Notes under the pieces: model-generated
Databases searched by the model: none
The model's input: only the letters and a program-made list of their open reading frames with translations
What the model was told of the DNA's origin: nothing
NCBI GenBank assembly: GCA_965261475.1
Contig: OZ253454.1
Location: forward strand, 868,001-932,000
Length of the DNA: 64,000 bases
Direction: 5' to 3'
Source of the DNA: G965261475 sp965261475 [NCBI: bacterium]
Lineage (GTDB): Bacteria; SAR324; XYD2-FULL-50-16
Position numbers and translations under genes: made by a program
Shown here: positions 45,098 through 53,511 of the stretch, in pieces
How the letters are laid out: every line of letters starts with the position of its first letter
Numbering within the stretch: position 1 is the stretch's first letter

Positions 45098-45549
45098 ATA
45101 TTTTATAAAAATTAAATTAAAAAAAACACAAAGCACTAGTGCTTTGAGCCTGTTATGTCTTTGCCAGAAGCAAAAAAACACGACAAGTTCACTTTTTACA
45201 GACAAACAAAAAATAAAGCAAATAAAAGCAAAATTTTTTGCTTTTTTTGTATTTTTATAAAATTGCAGTTTTTAGCTATAAGAGTAAAAAATACAACCCT
45301 TGCTCCATATTCCTCTAGCCTGATGTTACTAGTGATTATTTGTGATGACTAGGTCAAATATTACAACAAAAGACAAGAGAGCTATGAAACTGCTAGCTTA
45401 CTGGTGATGATTTTATGATAGCTAGGTAAAATATTGCAACAAAAGACAAAAGGGGCTAGAAGTAGCACATCTTGCTAGATTGTGCTGCCTCGCCAGCCTG
45501 AGCGGACAACTACCAGCTAGCACCTAGTGTCTTGCCAGCTTGATTGCGA
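45098..45549. repeat. Spacer repeat between barrel copies 1 and 2
   Basis: No gene is supported. The 452 bases are nearly identical to 46292-46741, so copies 1 and 2 with their spacers form tandem units of about 1194 bases. It contains a leader palindrome (45129-45146), a block shared with 44198-44360, and a vestigial barrel 3' end at 45509-45530 just downstream of the gene-2 stop. Open frames on either strand here lack coding features. Confidence 0.85.
45129..45146 (-). promoter_or_regulatory. Leader palindrome of barrel copy 1
   Basis: A perfect 18-base palindrome, CAAAGCACTAGTGCTTTG, lies 32 bases upstream of the conserved ATG. On the gene strand it is followed by TG and eight T, so it could act as an attenuator or terminator hairpin, or as a protein-binding operator. 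Equivalent sites are at 46323-46340 (identical), 48499-48516 (one pair changed) and 47458-47475 (decayed). Confidence 0.5.
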
Positions 45550-46275
45550 CTACCAGCTAGAGCCTAGCGTGAGGCTTGTTCTGGTAAGACCGTAATTATC
45601 TTCACTATCAGGTAATGGTATATCAAATGCCCCTACTTTCACTGTACCGCCTTTAATTTTAATCTCAGCATCAGAGTCGCGGTAATCAAAACCTAGAGTA
45701 AAACCATTCTCAAAAACGCGTCTAGCACCAAAACCGAAATAGGTGCCATTACCAGATCCTGAAAAATTGACTGTGCCAGAACCCAAAACACTGTTAACTT
45801 TGACTTCATAATTGGTACTCACTAGAGCCAAACCTCCGCCTGCATAAAAATCTACAACCTGCGATAAATCCTCCAAATAATAACGAGCACCTAGAGCCGT
45901 CTCGCTAACTCTTAGAATCCCTTCAGCTAACCCACCCGAAACAAATGCCGTTTCTTTATACTCTACTGAGAACGAATCTAGCGCGAACCTGAGGGGCTCA
46001 CCGCTAGAGCCAATATCAAACATAAAACCGCTAGTATTTTGAGTATTAAAATCATCATTACCCAAAGCACTATAATCACCATCATCTGAGAGCTTGCTCT
46101 CAGCACTGCCAGCAGCAAAAGAAAGCGTTTTATTCCTAGCAGAATACTCCTGTGCCAAACATAAGGAGAGCCCACTAGCAAAGAGTAATAAGCCTACAAA
46201 GAGAGCCTTGAGCCTATACGAGTGGAAGTGTAAAAAGGTAGGGGGGGGGGGTAATTGCAGCAAACAAACAACCAA
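45550..46275 (-). CDS. Outer-membrane beta-barrel protein, array copy 2 (likely OFF)
   Basis: About 240 residues and the closest relative of copy 1; the signal core (RLKALFVGLLLFASGLSLCLAQ) and the barrel C-terminal half are near identical, while residues about 50-110 differ most (KLSDDGDYSALGND, YKETAFVSGGLAE). It ends LTLGSSW. The open frame begins at a TTG (46275). The conserved ATG at 46291 (MKTTNIGCLFAAIT) is thrown out of frame by eleven C (46241-46251); ten would join it. The variable middle between constant ends fits surface loops under diversifying change. Confidence 0.75.
   Translation of the reverse strand: MVVCLLQLPPPPTFLHFHSYRLKALFVGLLLFASGLSLCLAQEYSARNKTLSFAAGSAESKLSDDGDYSALGNDDFNTQNTSGFMFDIGSSGEPLRFALDSFSVEYKETAFVSGGLAEGILRVSETALGARYYLEDLSQVVDFYAGGGLALVSTNYEVKVNSVLGSGTVNFSGSGNGTYFGFGARRVFENGFTLGFDYRDSDAEIKIKGGTVKVGAFDIPLPDSEDNYGLTRTSLTLGSSW
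46241..46251 (-). repeat. Poly-C (11) tract at the 5' end of barrel copy 2
   Basis: Eleven G on the given strand. Its site is equivalent to the nine-base tract of copy 1, so two neighbouring paralogues already differ in tract length, each one base from the in-frame value of 10. Confidence 0.9.
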
Positions 46276-46291
46276 TATTTGTAGTTTTCAT

Positions 46292-46741
46292 ATATTTTAT
46301 TAAAATTAAATTAAAAAAAACACAAAGCACTAGTGCTTTGAGCCTGTTATGTCTTTGCCAGAAGCAAAAAAACACGACAAGTTCACTTTTTACAGACAAA
46401 CAAAAAATAAAGCAAATAAAAGCAAAATTTTTGCTTTTTTTGTATTTTTATAAAATTGCAGTTTTTAGCTATAAGAGTAAAAAATACAACCCTTGCTCCA
46501 TATTCTCTATCCTTACACTACTAGTGATTATTTGTGATGACTAGGTCAAATATTACAACAAAAGACAAGAGAGCTATGAAACTGCTAGCTTACTGGTGAT
46601 GATTTTATGATAGCTAGGTAAAATATTGCAACAAAAGACAAAAGGGGCTAGAAGTAGCACATCTTGCTAGATTGTGCTGCCTCGCCAGCCTGAGCGGACA
46701 ACTACCAGCTAGCACCTAGTGTCTTGCCAGCTTGATTGCGA
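46292..46741. repeat. Spacer repeat between barrel copies 2 and 3
   Basis: No gene is supported. Near-identical to 45098-45549. It carries the same palindrome at 46323-46340, the block shared with 44198-44360 (here about 46560-46722) and a vestigial barrel 3' end at 46701-46722 downstream of the copy-3 stop. Confidence 0.85.
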
Positions 46742-47416
46742 CTACCAGCTAGAGCCTAGCGTGAAACTTGTTCTGATAATACCGTCACTATTTTTAAAAA
46801 ACACAAATCTAGATCCTTGAATTTGAAACTCAGCATTAGAATTGCGGTAATCAAACCCTATACTCAAGCCATTCTTAAAAACTCGTCTAGCACCGAGACC
46901 GAAATAGGTGCCACTACCAAAACCTGAAAAATATTCTTTGCTAGAGCCCGCAACACTGTTAACTTTGACTTCAATATTGGCATTCACTCGAACCAAACCT
47001 CCGCCCAGATAAAAACTTAAACCTGACGATAAATCCTCAAAATAGTGACGAGCACCTAGATCTCGCTCAGTAACTGTTAGAATCACTTCAACTTCCCCAC
47101 CCGAAATCTCTACCGTCTCTTTAATTCCTCCCGAGAAATAATCTAGCGCGAACCTGAGTGGCTCACCACTAGAGCCAATATCAAACATCAGCCCGCGAGT
47201 ACTTTGAGTATTAGTAGTAGCTCCACTTGGGAACTTGTCTTGAGCACTACCAGTAGCAATAACAAAGGATGCTGTTTTATTCCCAGCGAAATACTCCTCT
47301 GCTAAACATAAGGGCACACTACTAGCAAATAGTAACAAGCCTACAAAGAGAGCCTTGAGCATATACGAGCGCAAGTAGGAAAAAAAGAGTAAGAAATAAT
47401 TGTAGCAAATAAACAA
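46742..47416 (-). CDS. Outer-membrane beta-barrel protein, array copy 3
   Basis: About 224 residues in the open frame. An in-frame ATG at 47362 gives a self-sufficient signal peptide (MLKALFVGLLLFASSVPLCLAEE), so this copy might be made without its leader. The conserved upstream ATG is at 47433 (MQDVKSCLFATIIS), which a run of seven T (47380-47386) leaves one base out of frame; eight would join it. The barrel has RHYFEDLSSGLSFYLGGG, GLGARRVFKNGLSIGFDYRNSN and ends LGSSW. The middle segment (SGGATTNTQSTRG onward) differs from the other copies. Confidence 0.75.
   Translation of the reverse strand: MFICYNYFLLFFSYLRSYMLKALFVGLLLFASSVPLCLAEEYFAGNKTASFVIATGSAQDKFPSGATTNTQSTRGLMFDIGSSGEPLRFALDYFSGGIKETVEISGGEVEVILTVTERDLGARHYFEDLSSGLSFYLGGGLVRVNANIEVKVNSVAGSSKEYFSGFGSGTYFGLGARRVFKNGLSIGFDYRNSNAEFQIQGSRFVFFKNSDGIIRTSFTLGSSW
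47380..47386 (-). repeat. Poly-T (7) tract at the 5' end of barrel copy 3
   Basis: Seven A on the given strand, at the same leader position as the poly-C tracts of copies 1 and 2. Short A/T runs are common in this sequence, so on its own it would be unremarkable; the conserved position and the one-base frame offset make it notable. Confidence 0.6.
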
Positions 47417-47433
47417 CTTTTTACATCTTGCAT

Positions 47434-47767
47434 ATGGTTTATATAAAATTAAAAAAACAAAGCACTAGGATTTTGAGCCTATCACGCTTTAGCAAAAACA
47501 AAAATACGATAGACTACAAGCTACAGATAAACGACAAATCAAGCAAACAAAATAAAAATTCTTTGTTTTTTTGTATTTTTATTAAAATAGCAGTTTTAGC
47601 TATAGCGAGTAAAAAATACAATCCTTACTCCATATGCTCTATCCTTACACTACTAGTGATGATTGATACTAACCTAGGGCAAATATTGTAACAAAAGACA
47701 AGAGGGCACGCTACAGGGTAGCACATCTTGCTAGAGTGTACCACCTATCATCAGCCTTAACGGACAA
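47434..47767. other. Diverged spacer between barrel copies 3 and 4
   Basis: 334 bases without a supported gene. The left part is a diverged relative of the 45098 and 46292 spacers, including a decayed palindrome (47458-47475, CAAAGCACTAGGATTTTG). The right part ends with GGACA directly before the real stop of copy 4 rather than before a vestigial end. Confidence 0.7.
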
Positions 47768-48475
47768 CTACCAGCTATAGCCTAGCGTTAAGCTTGTTCT
47801 GGTAAAATTTAAATAATCTTTTGATAAGAGTAAAGGTACTGAGCCTGTTTCTAAATTGCTTTTAAGTTCAAATCGAGTATTAGAATCACGGTAATCAAAC
47901 CCTATACTCAAGCCATTCTTAAAAACATGTATAGTACCAAATCCTTGATACACACCACTACCAGACCCTGAAAAATCTCCTTGAACAGGTCCCAAAGCAG
48001 TGATAAATTTATATTCATAATTAGCACTCGCTAGAGCTAAACCTCCTCCTACATAAAAATCTGCAACCGGCGATAGATCATCAAAATAGTAACGAGCGCC
48101 TAGGTCTATTTCTATAATTCGTTGAGTTGCTAAATATTCTGGGCTCTCGCTAAACATTATAACCCGACTGCTAGAAAACCAATCTGCCGCAAGCCTGAGA
48201 GGTCTAGCACCAGATCCAATATCAAACATAAACCCACGATTAGTTTGAGTACCAGAATGATCTTCACCTAGACTCAACTTACCACTAGCACTGCCCGCAA
48301 CTAAAGAAAATGTTGTCTTTCTAGCAAAATGCTCCTGCGCTAAACATAACGACGACCAGCTAACAAGTAGTAATAAGCCTACTAATATAACCTTTAACCT
48401 ACACGAGCGTAAATAGAAAAAAAAAAAATAGATGGGAGCTGTAGCAAATAAACAACCAATTTTTGTAGTTTTCAT
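47768..48475 (-). CDS. Outer-membrane beta-barrel protein, array copy 4 (in frame)
   Basis: 235 residues from a true ATG at 48475 (MKTTKIGCLFATAPIYFFFF), continuous into the signal core (RLKVILVGLLLLVSW, SLCLAQ). The T12 run (48417-48428, coding strand) is in frame, so the leader is translated. The barrel carries RYYFDDLSPVADFYVGGG, YQGFGTIHVFKNG, GFDYRDSN and ends LTLGYSW. Its 3' end is of the type found as the vestigial end behind copies 1-3. Paralogue of copy 5, with which it shares the segment EYLATQRIIEIDLG. Confidence 0.82.
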   Translation of the reverse strand: MKTTKIGCLFATAPIYFFFFYLRSCRLKVILVGLLLLVSWSSLCLAQEHFARKTTFSLVAGSASGKLSLGEDHSGTQTNRGFMFDIGSGARPLRLAADWFSSSRVIMFSESPEYLATQRIIEIDLGARYYFDDLSPVADFYVGGGLALASANYEYKFITALGPVQGDFSGSGSGVYQGFGTIHVFKNGLSIGFDYRDSNTRFELKSNLETGSVPLLLSKDYLNFTRTSLTLGYSW

Positions 48476-48794
48476 ATATTTAAATTAGTTAAAAAAAACA
48501 AAGTACTAGTGCTTTGAAACTTATTCGCAAGCTTTGGCAAAAAAATAAAACCTAACAAGCAGAGGTATAAGTTAAGTAAAAAATTATTTTCTTTTTTATT
48601 TATAATCTATGCAATTATGATAGTTTTCAAATAGTGAGTAAAACAATACAATCCCTACTTCAAATTTTCCCTAGCTTGGTATTACTAATTATTATTTATG
48701 GCAGCTAGGTAAAAAATTTTAATCAAAAAACAACCTGTGGGGTATCGGTTACATCTTGCCAGTACACTAACTTATAGCAAGCTTGATAGTGTAG
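48476..48794. other. Spacer between barrel copies 4 and 5
   Basis: 319 bases with no supported gene. A diverged member of the array spacer family. The leader palindrome of copy 4 is at 48499-48516 (CAAAGTACTAGTGCTTTG) and is followed on the gene strand immediately by eight T. Confidence 0.7.
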
Positions 48795-49475
48795 CTACCA
48801 GCTATAACCTAATGTAAGGCTTGTTCTTGTGAGACCAAAATTATCTTTTGGCAAGAGCAAGGGTACTGAGCCTGTTTCTGAGTTTCTTTTGAGCTCAAAC
48901 TGAGCGCTAGAGTCGCGGTAATCAAACCCTAGAGTCAAACCATTGTTAAAGACGCGTCTAGCACCAAACCCTTGATAAACACCTCTGCCAGATCCTGAAA
49001 AATCTCCTTTGCTAGCATCAAGAATATTCTTAAATTCATATTTATAATTGGCACTAACTAACGCCAAACCTCCTCCTATATAAAAATCTGCAGCTGAAGA
49101 TAAATAGTCAAAATAATAACGAACACCTAGGTCTAATTCTATAATTTGTAGAGTTGCTAAATATTCGTAGCTTGAAGTAAATGACATTATAGCATCCTTG
49201 CTAGAAAACCAATCTACCGCTAACCTGAGCGCCTCATCACTAGACGCAACATCAAACATAAATCCACGAGTGCTTTGAGCACCAACCCCATCTTCTATTC
49301 CAATGATAGAAAATGTTTTATTTCTCACAGAACGCTCTTGCGCTATACACACAAAAAATCCACTAGCAAGTAATAATAAGCCTACAGATAAAGTTTTAAG
49401 CCTACATAGGCGGAAGCAGAAAAAAAAAGAGTTAAAAGTAATTGCGAATAAACAGCCAAGTTTTATATCTTTCAT
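48795..49475 (-). CDS. Outer-membrane beta-barrel protein, array copy 5 (in frame)
   Basis: 226 residues from the ATG at 49475 (MKDIKLGCLFAITFNSFFF), reading through a T9 run (49430-49438) into a signal core (LKTLSVGLLLLASGFFVCIAQ). The barrel part has RYYFDYLSSAADFYIGGG, YQGFGARRVFNNG, GFDYRDSS and ends LTLGYSW. It lacks the leader palindrome. Its 3' end (stop context TAGCAAGCTTGATAGTG) is of the type joined to copies 1-3. It is the most diverged and outermost copy, followed upstream by dapF. Confidence 0.82.
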   Translation of the reverse strand: MKDIKLGCLFAITFNSFFFCFRLCRLKTLSVGLLLLASGFFVCIAQERSVRNKTFSIIGIEDGVGAQSTRGFMFDVASSDEALRLAVDWFSSKDAIMSFTSSYEYLATLQIIELDLGVRYYFDYLSSAADFYIGGGLALVSANYKYEFKNILDASKGDFSGSGRGVYQGFGARRVFNNGLTLGFDYRDSSAQFELKRNSETGSVPLLLPKDNFGLTRTSLTLGYSW

Positions 49476-49656
49476 ATATTAAATTCAATTAAGTTAAAAA
49501 AGCACTAAATACCTCAAACATACCAAGTCTTTTACTAAAAACAAAAACCTGTATTAACAACACATACTATAGGTAAACTCAAAAGAAAACAAGCAAAATT
49601 ATTTTGTTTGTTTTCTTTATACTACCTAGCTAAAACAGCAGTTTATTAAAAGCTGG

Positions 49657-50496
49657 TTAAAAATTACAATCTCCTACAAATACCTCTAGAGGTCGCCCCT
49701 TTAGAGTTAGTCTATCTTTGCTATAAGATACCAAAAGCTCTCCTCCGCGTAGCCTAACTAGCAAGTTACTATCTGTTTTTTTTGTCAAGTAGCCTGCAAC
49801 ACAAACAGCACAAGCTCCGCTGCCACAAGCCCAAGTTTCTCCACTACCTCGCTCCCAAGTCCTTTGCATAACCTCTTTGCGATTTATAATTTGTACAAAT
49901 TCAATATTGATACCCTGAGGAAAAAATTTGTGTTTTTCAATCATACTACCCCACTTCCTTACAGGAGTAGTTGTGAGATCTGCTACAAAAACTACAAAAT
50001 GAGGGTTCTGCAGAGCTACCAGGCTACCGCAAAGCTTCAAATCGCCAAAAGAAAATTGCTCTGCTAAAAACTGTTCTTTTTGAGCTCTTTTTGCTGCTTG
50101 TAAAAAATCACCCATTTGCAAACTAGGGTTTGTTACTTGCAAACCTACTTCGACTACTAGCCCTAGTTGATCTAAAAAAACTTGCACTAGATAGCACTTC
50201 TTTGCAAACTGAATCGTAAATTGTTTTTGTATCAAGGCTGTTTTTTCAAAAAGATATTTTGCTACACAAAAAATAGCATTACCACACATCGCAGATTCGC
50301 TACCGTCTGAGTTAAACATCCTCATACTTCTAGCCGTGCTATCTATGATAACTAGTCCATCACTACCTATTCCATATCTGCGATGACTAATTTTTTTTGC
50401 TAAAGCCCCAAGGCTTGCAGAGTGTCGCTGGGCTAATTGCTCGGCTTCAATATAAATATAATCATTGCCTGCACTTTGCATTTTGGTAAATTTCAT
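49657..50496 (-). CDS. dapF: Diaminopimelate epimerase
   Basis: A 279-residue DapF that interconverts LL- and meso-diaminopimelate for lysine and peptidoglycan. The catalytic pair is C71 (SAMCGNAIFC) and C224 (ETWACGSGAC), and the N-terminal QSAGNDYIYIE is typical. The spacer to barrel copy 5 (49476-49656) and the 236 bases downstream of its start toward the permease gene hold nothing recognised. Confidence 0.96.
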   Translation of the reverse strand: MKFTKMQSAGNDYIYIEAEQLAQRHSASLGALAKKISHRRYGIGSDGLVIIDSTARSMRMFNSDGSESAMCGNAIFCVAKYLFEKTALIQKQFTIQFAKKCYLVQVFLDQLGLVVEVGLQVTNPSLQMGDFLQAAKRAQKEQFLAEQFSFGDLKLCGSLVALQNPHFVVFVADLTTTPVRKWGSMIEKHKFFPQGINIEFVQIINRKEVMQRTWERGSGETWACGSGACAVCVAGYLTKKTDSNLLVRLRGGELLVSYSKDRLTLKGRPLEVFVGDCNF

Positions 50497-50732
50497 TATT
50501 ATTTTTATATAAAAGGTAAACTAACTACTCTGTAAAATTTTCTGCTAACTTGAATACTTGATAATTAGGTTCAAAGCTTCTTTAGCAAATGTAATAAAAT
50601 ACCTCATAACTGGTAAAACAAAGTCATTCTTGAAGCAAGCTCATCAGCAAATAAAACATCAATCATCATAAAATACCTCACTTAAACTAGATATTGAAAC
50701 TATTGACATAATAACTTGTAGCACTAGTAGAG

Positions 50733-52364
50733 CTATTTTTGTTGGTTGATATTGTAGCAAAACACAGCAGATGGTATCAAGCTAATCAATATAATAAACA
50801 ATGCACTAATAGCTGTTTGCTCTAGCATCTCATCTGATGCATATTGATAGGTATAGGTAGCTAAAGTCTCAAAATCTACAGGTCTGAGAATCAAGGTTAG
50901 TGGTAATTCGCGTAGAATATCTACAAACAAAATTATAGCTACCGTCAAAAAACCTTTTTTAGCTATCGGCAAGTAAACATTTTTTAAAATTCTAATATTA
51001 TAATATCCCAAACTCCTGCCAGAAGCATCTAGTGAAGGGGTAATCAGCAACATAGATTCTCCTAATATAGACTGTGCTACTGCAAAAAATTTAACACTAT
51101 AAGCAAAAATCAAAATCAATAAACTGCCTCCTAAAACCAAACCTAAATTCTCAGAAAATAGCTCAAACCACAGAAAATTAACTGTATTATCAAAGTATTT
51201 AGCACAAAGTACAATGCCTATAGATAAAATAGTGCTAGGCAAGGCATAGCCAAAAATAGTAGCAATAGCGGTATATCTCAAACTATTGTTCTGCAATCTT
51301 TGTAAAAAATAGGCAAATAATGAGCTAAAAAATAGCACTAAGACCACGGTTATCACACCTACTCTAATAGAATTCCAAACAGCTTGCCAAAACTCTCGCT
51401 CTAATAAACTCTGATAGTGATCCAAAGAATAATACACCAAAATACCTGTAGGCAATAAAAACCCTAAAAAAACAATCAAAAAACAAAATAGAAACAACAA
51501 AATAGAAACAAAAGTAGTAGGTGTTATTCTTTTTCTTTGATAAAAATTGTTGCTTGTTAACCCCTGCACACCAAGATTAAGGTAAACATCTAATAATACC
51601 AAAAAGAAAAGAACGCAAATCACCAAAGAAGAGAGATAACTAGCGGCTAAAAAATCACCGCGCTGAAACCATAAATCGTAAATTCCAAGACTCAAAGTGT
51701 ATACAGAAAAATATTCTACTACTCCAAAATCGTGTATAGCATGCACCAATACCACTACCAATCCTAGAAAAATACTTTTTTTTGCCAAAGGTAGAAGCAA
51801 ATAAAAGATATTTTGCAGAAAATTATAGCCTAAAAGCTGCCCCGATTGTAAAATAGTCTCTGATTGGTTTGCCAGAGCTCTTCTAACTACAAGGTAAAGA
51901 TAAGGGTATAGTGAAAAACTCAACACAAAAATAGCCCCGGACATGCTTCTAATTTGAAAAAACCAATAGTCATCTTGAGATTGCCACCCAAAGACTCCTC
52001 TCAGACTTGTTTGCAAAAACCCTGCATATTCTAAAAAATCCGTATAAATATAAGCTAAAATATAGGAAGGTAACACAAAAGGAAGTATCAAGCCCCACTC
52101 TAAAACTTTTCTAGCAGGAAACTCAAAAAAGGTTACAAAAATAGCACTAACTAACCCCAGAATCAAAGAGAGTACGCACACACCAATGCCTAATACAATA
52201 GTTTGCTGTAGGTACACTAAAAAAATTGATTGGAAAAATTTTCCTTGCTGTAGGTACCGCAGACCTGCTAAAAATATATTCCAACTAGGAAGAGATAAAA
52301 AAAATAAAAAGGTAAAAACTAAGAACTTGTAGTGTCTTTTTTTAGTGACTATCCAGGTAAACAT
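50733..52364 (-). CDS. FbpB-like iron(III) ABC transporter permease
   Basis: A 543-residue fused permease with two binding-protein-dependent transport domains and about twelve helices. The first half has LPFVLPSYILAYIYTDFLEY and the EAA-type loop near RRALANQSETILQSGQLLGYN; the second has YALPSTILSIGIVL and LDASGRSLGYYNIRILKNVYLP. This is the layout of FbpB/SfuB (ferric iron); ThiP (thiamine) is the main alternative. No substrate-binding protein or ATPase gene is adjacent. Confidence 0.85.
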   Translation of the reverse strand: MFTWIVTKKRHYKFLVFTFLFFLSLPSWNIFLAGLRYLQQGKFFQSIFLVYLQQTIVLGIGVCVLSLILGLVSAIFVTFFEFPARKVLEWGLILPFVLPSYILAYIYTDFLEYAGFLQTSLRGVFGWQSQDDYWFFQIRSMSGAIFVLSFSLYPYLYLVVRRALANQSETILQSGQLLGYNFLQNIFYLLLPLAKKSIFLGLVVVLVHAIHDFGVVEYFSVYTLSLGIYDLWFQRGDFLAASYLSSLVICVLFFLVLLDVYLNLGVQGLTSNNFYQRKRITPTTFVSILLFLFCFLIVFLGFLLPTGILVYYSLDHYQSLLEREFWQAVWNSIRVGVITVVLVLFFSSLFAYFLQRLQNNSLRYTAIATIFGYALPSTILSIGIVLCAKYFDNTVNFLWFELFSENLGLVLGGSLLILIFAYSVKFFAVAQSILGESMLLITPSLDASGRSLGYYNIRILKNVYLPIAKKGFLTVAIILFVDILRELPLTLILRPVDFETLATYTYQYASDEMLEQTAISALFIILISLIPSAVFCYNINQQK

Positions 52365-52427
52365 TGGCTACACAAATACTATTATAACAATGTGCTAGTG
52401 TAAATTTAACAAGCATATAAAAGTTGC

Positions 52428-53054
52428 TTATTGCAACAGCTTCAGCGGGTTAATATTAGCACCGTTAACAATAATTTCAAAATGTAAATGCACTCCTGTT
52501 GAACGCCCCGTTGCTCCCATTATTCCAATGACCTCTGATTTAGATACTCTTTGATTTTTCTTTACTAATATTTTGTCTAAATGGGCGTAGAGCGTACTCA
52601 CAAGTTTAGAATGTTGTATTTCTATTGTATTGCCGTAGCTAGATCTAGCACCTATGCTTTTAACAATACCTGCTTGTGAGGCAAATATTTCCTTCCCTTG
52701 ATTTGCACCAAAATCTACCCCATAATGAAACTTGCCATTTCTCAATTTGTATTTAGAGGTAATACTTCCTTTTGAAGGAAAAGCAAATTTTAAATTATGA
52801 GAGCGAGGAGTAATTTGCTTGAGACTTTTTTTTGGAATAATAACCAAAGGAAAACCTACAAAAAGATCTTCTGGCTCGTAAATATGATTTCTTCTGCGTA
52901 TCTCCAGTATATCATCGCTAAAACGAGTAGCAAGGCTCTGCAAGCTATCACCTTTTTGCCAGTAATAAATTTTTTTTTGTGCCCCTAGACTACAACCTGT
53001 AATAGCTAGAATTAGCAAAAAATACAAGCTGACCTTGCAAAGGTAATTTTTCAT
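52428..53054 (-). CDS. LysM-M23 lipoprotein, NlpD-like
   Basis: A 208-residue predicted lipoprotein (lipobox ILAITGC, C21). A LysM peptidoglycan-binding domain at about 28-75 (YYWQKGDSLQSLATRF) is followed by an M23 metallopeptidase domain (about 90-205). The zinc and catalytic residues are kept: H110 and D114 in KFHYGVDFGA, H158 in TLYAHLD, H189 and H191 in VHLHFE. It is therefore likely an active murein endopeptidase, unlike E. coli NlpD, whose site is degenerate. It diverges from tsaE across 55 bases. Confidence 0.88.
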   Translation of the reverse strand: MKNYLCKVSLYFLLILAITGCSLGAQKKIYYWQKGDSLQSLATRFSDDILEIRRRNHIYEPEDLFVGFPLVIIPKKSLKQITPRSHNLKFAFPSKGSITSKYKLRNGKFHYGVDFGANQGKEIFASQAGIVKSIGARSSYGNTIEIQHSKLVSTLYAHLDKILVKKNQRVSKSEVIGIMGATGRSTGVHLHFEIIVNGANINPLKLLQ

Positions 53055-53109
53055 TGAAAATTTTGCTATTTTATTAGAGATTGAAGTAGTAAGGTCTTTT
53101 TACTCTAGT

Positions 53110-53511
53110 ATGAAAGAAAATATTTATCAAAAAATTGTTCCTCAAGGCGTAGTCTCTAAAGTGGCATTGCTAGGAGAGCTAGGCTCAGGCAAAACTCATT
53201 TTGTCAAAGAATTTACTAGCAAAATAGCACCAGAAGTACAAAAACTAGTCTCTAGCCCTACTTTTTCTTACCTGCAAGTTTATGAGGGGCAAAAAATTAC
53301 TATACATCATTTTGATCTTTATCGTATTGAAGAATCACAAAAACTACTAGATATAGGAATCTGGGAAAGCTTGGAGCATAAAGCTGTAATTACTTTTATA
53401 GAATGGGCTAATCTTTTCCCTGAAACACTTGAGCTTTGTGAGTTACAACTTCAATTTTCTTTTGAGAATGGTCAAAACAAAATCAAAATATGCGATACCC
53501 CGATTTATTAA
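53110..53511 (+). CDS. tsaE: tRNA threonylcarbamoyladenosine biosynthesis protein TsaE
   Basis: A 133-residue P-loop ATPase needed for the t6A modification of ANN-decoding tRNAs. The P-loop is GELGSGKTHF (22-31), followed by the SSPTFSYLQVY switch and HHFDLYRIEE, then FIEWANLFPE. It is first of a tight run tsaE-nadD-der-aroE, overlapping nadD by 22 bases. Confidence 0.95.
   Translation: MKENIYQKIVPQGVVSKVALLGELGSGKTHFVKEFTSKIAPEVQKLVSSPTFSYLQVYEGQKITIHHFDLYRIEESQKLLDIGIWESLEHKAVITFIEWANLFPETLELCELQLQFSFENGQNKIKICDTPIY

Noticed and set aside
45036-45352. Plus-strand ORFs in the barrel spacers (45036-45260, 45155-45352 and equivalents at 46094-46544)
   Set aside because: They run antisense to the leaders, are Lys/Asn/Phe-rich and have no recognisable feature. 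They recur only because the spacer is duplicated.
44021-49475. CRISPR array or satellite DNA
   Set aside because: The repeats are long units with protein-coding genes inside; there are no short direct repeats with unique spacers.
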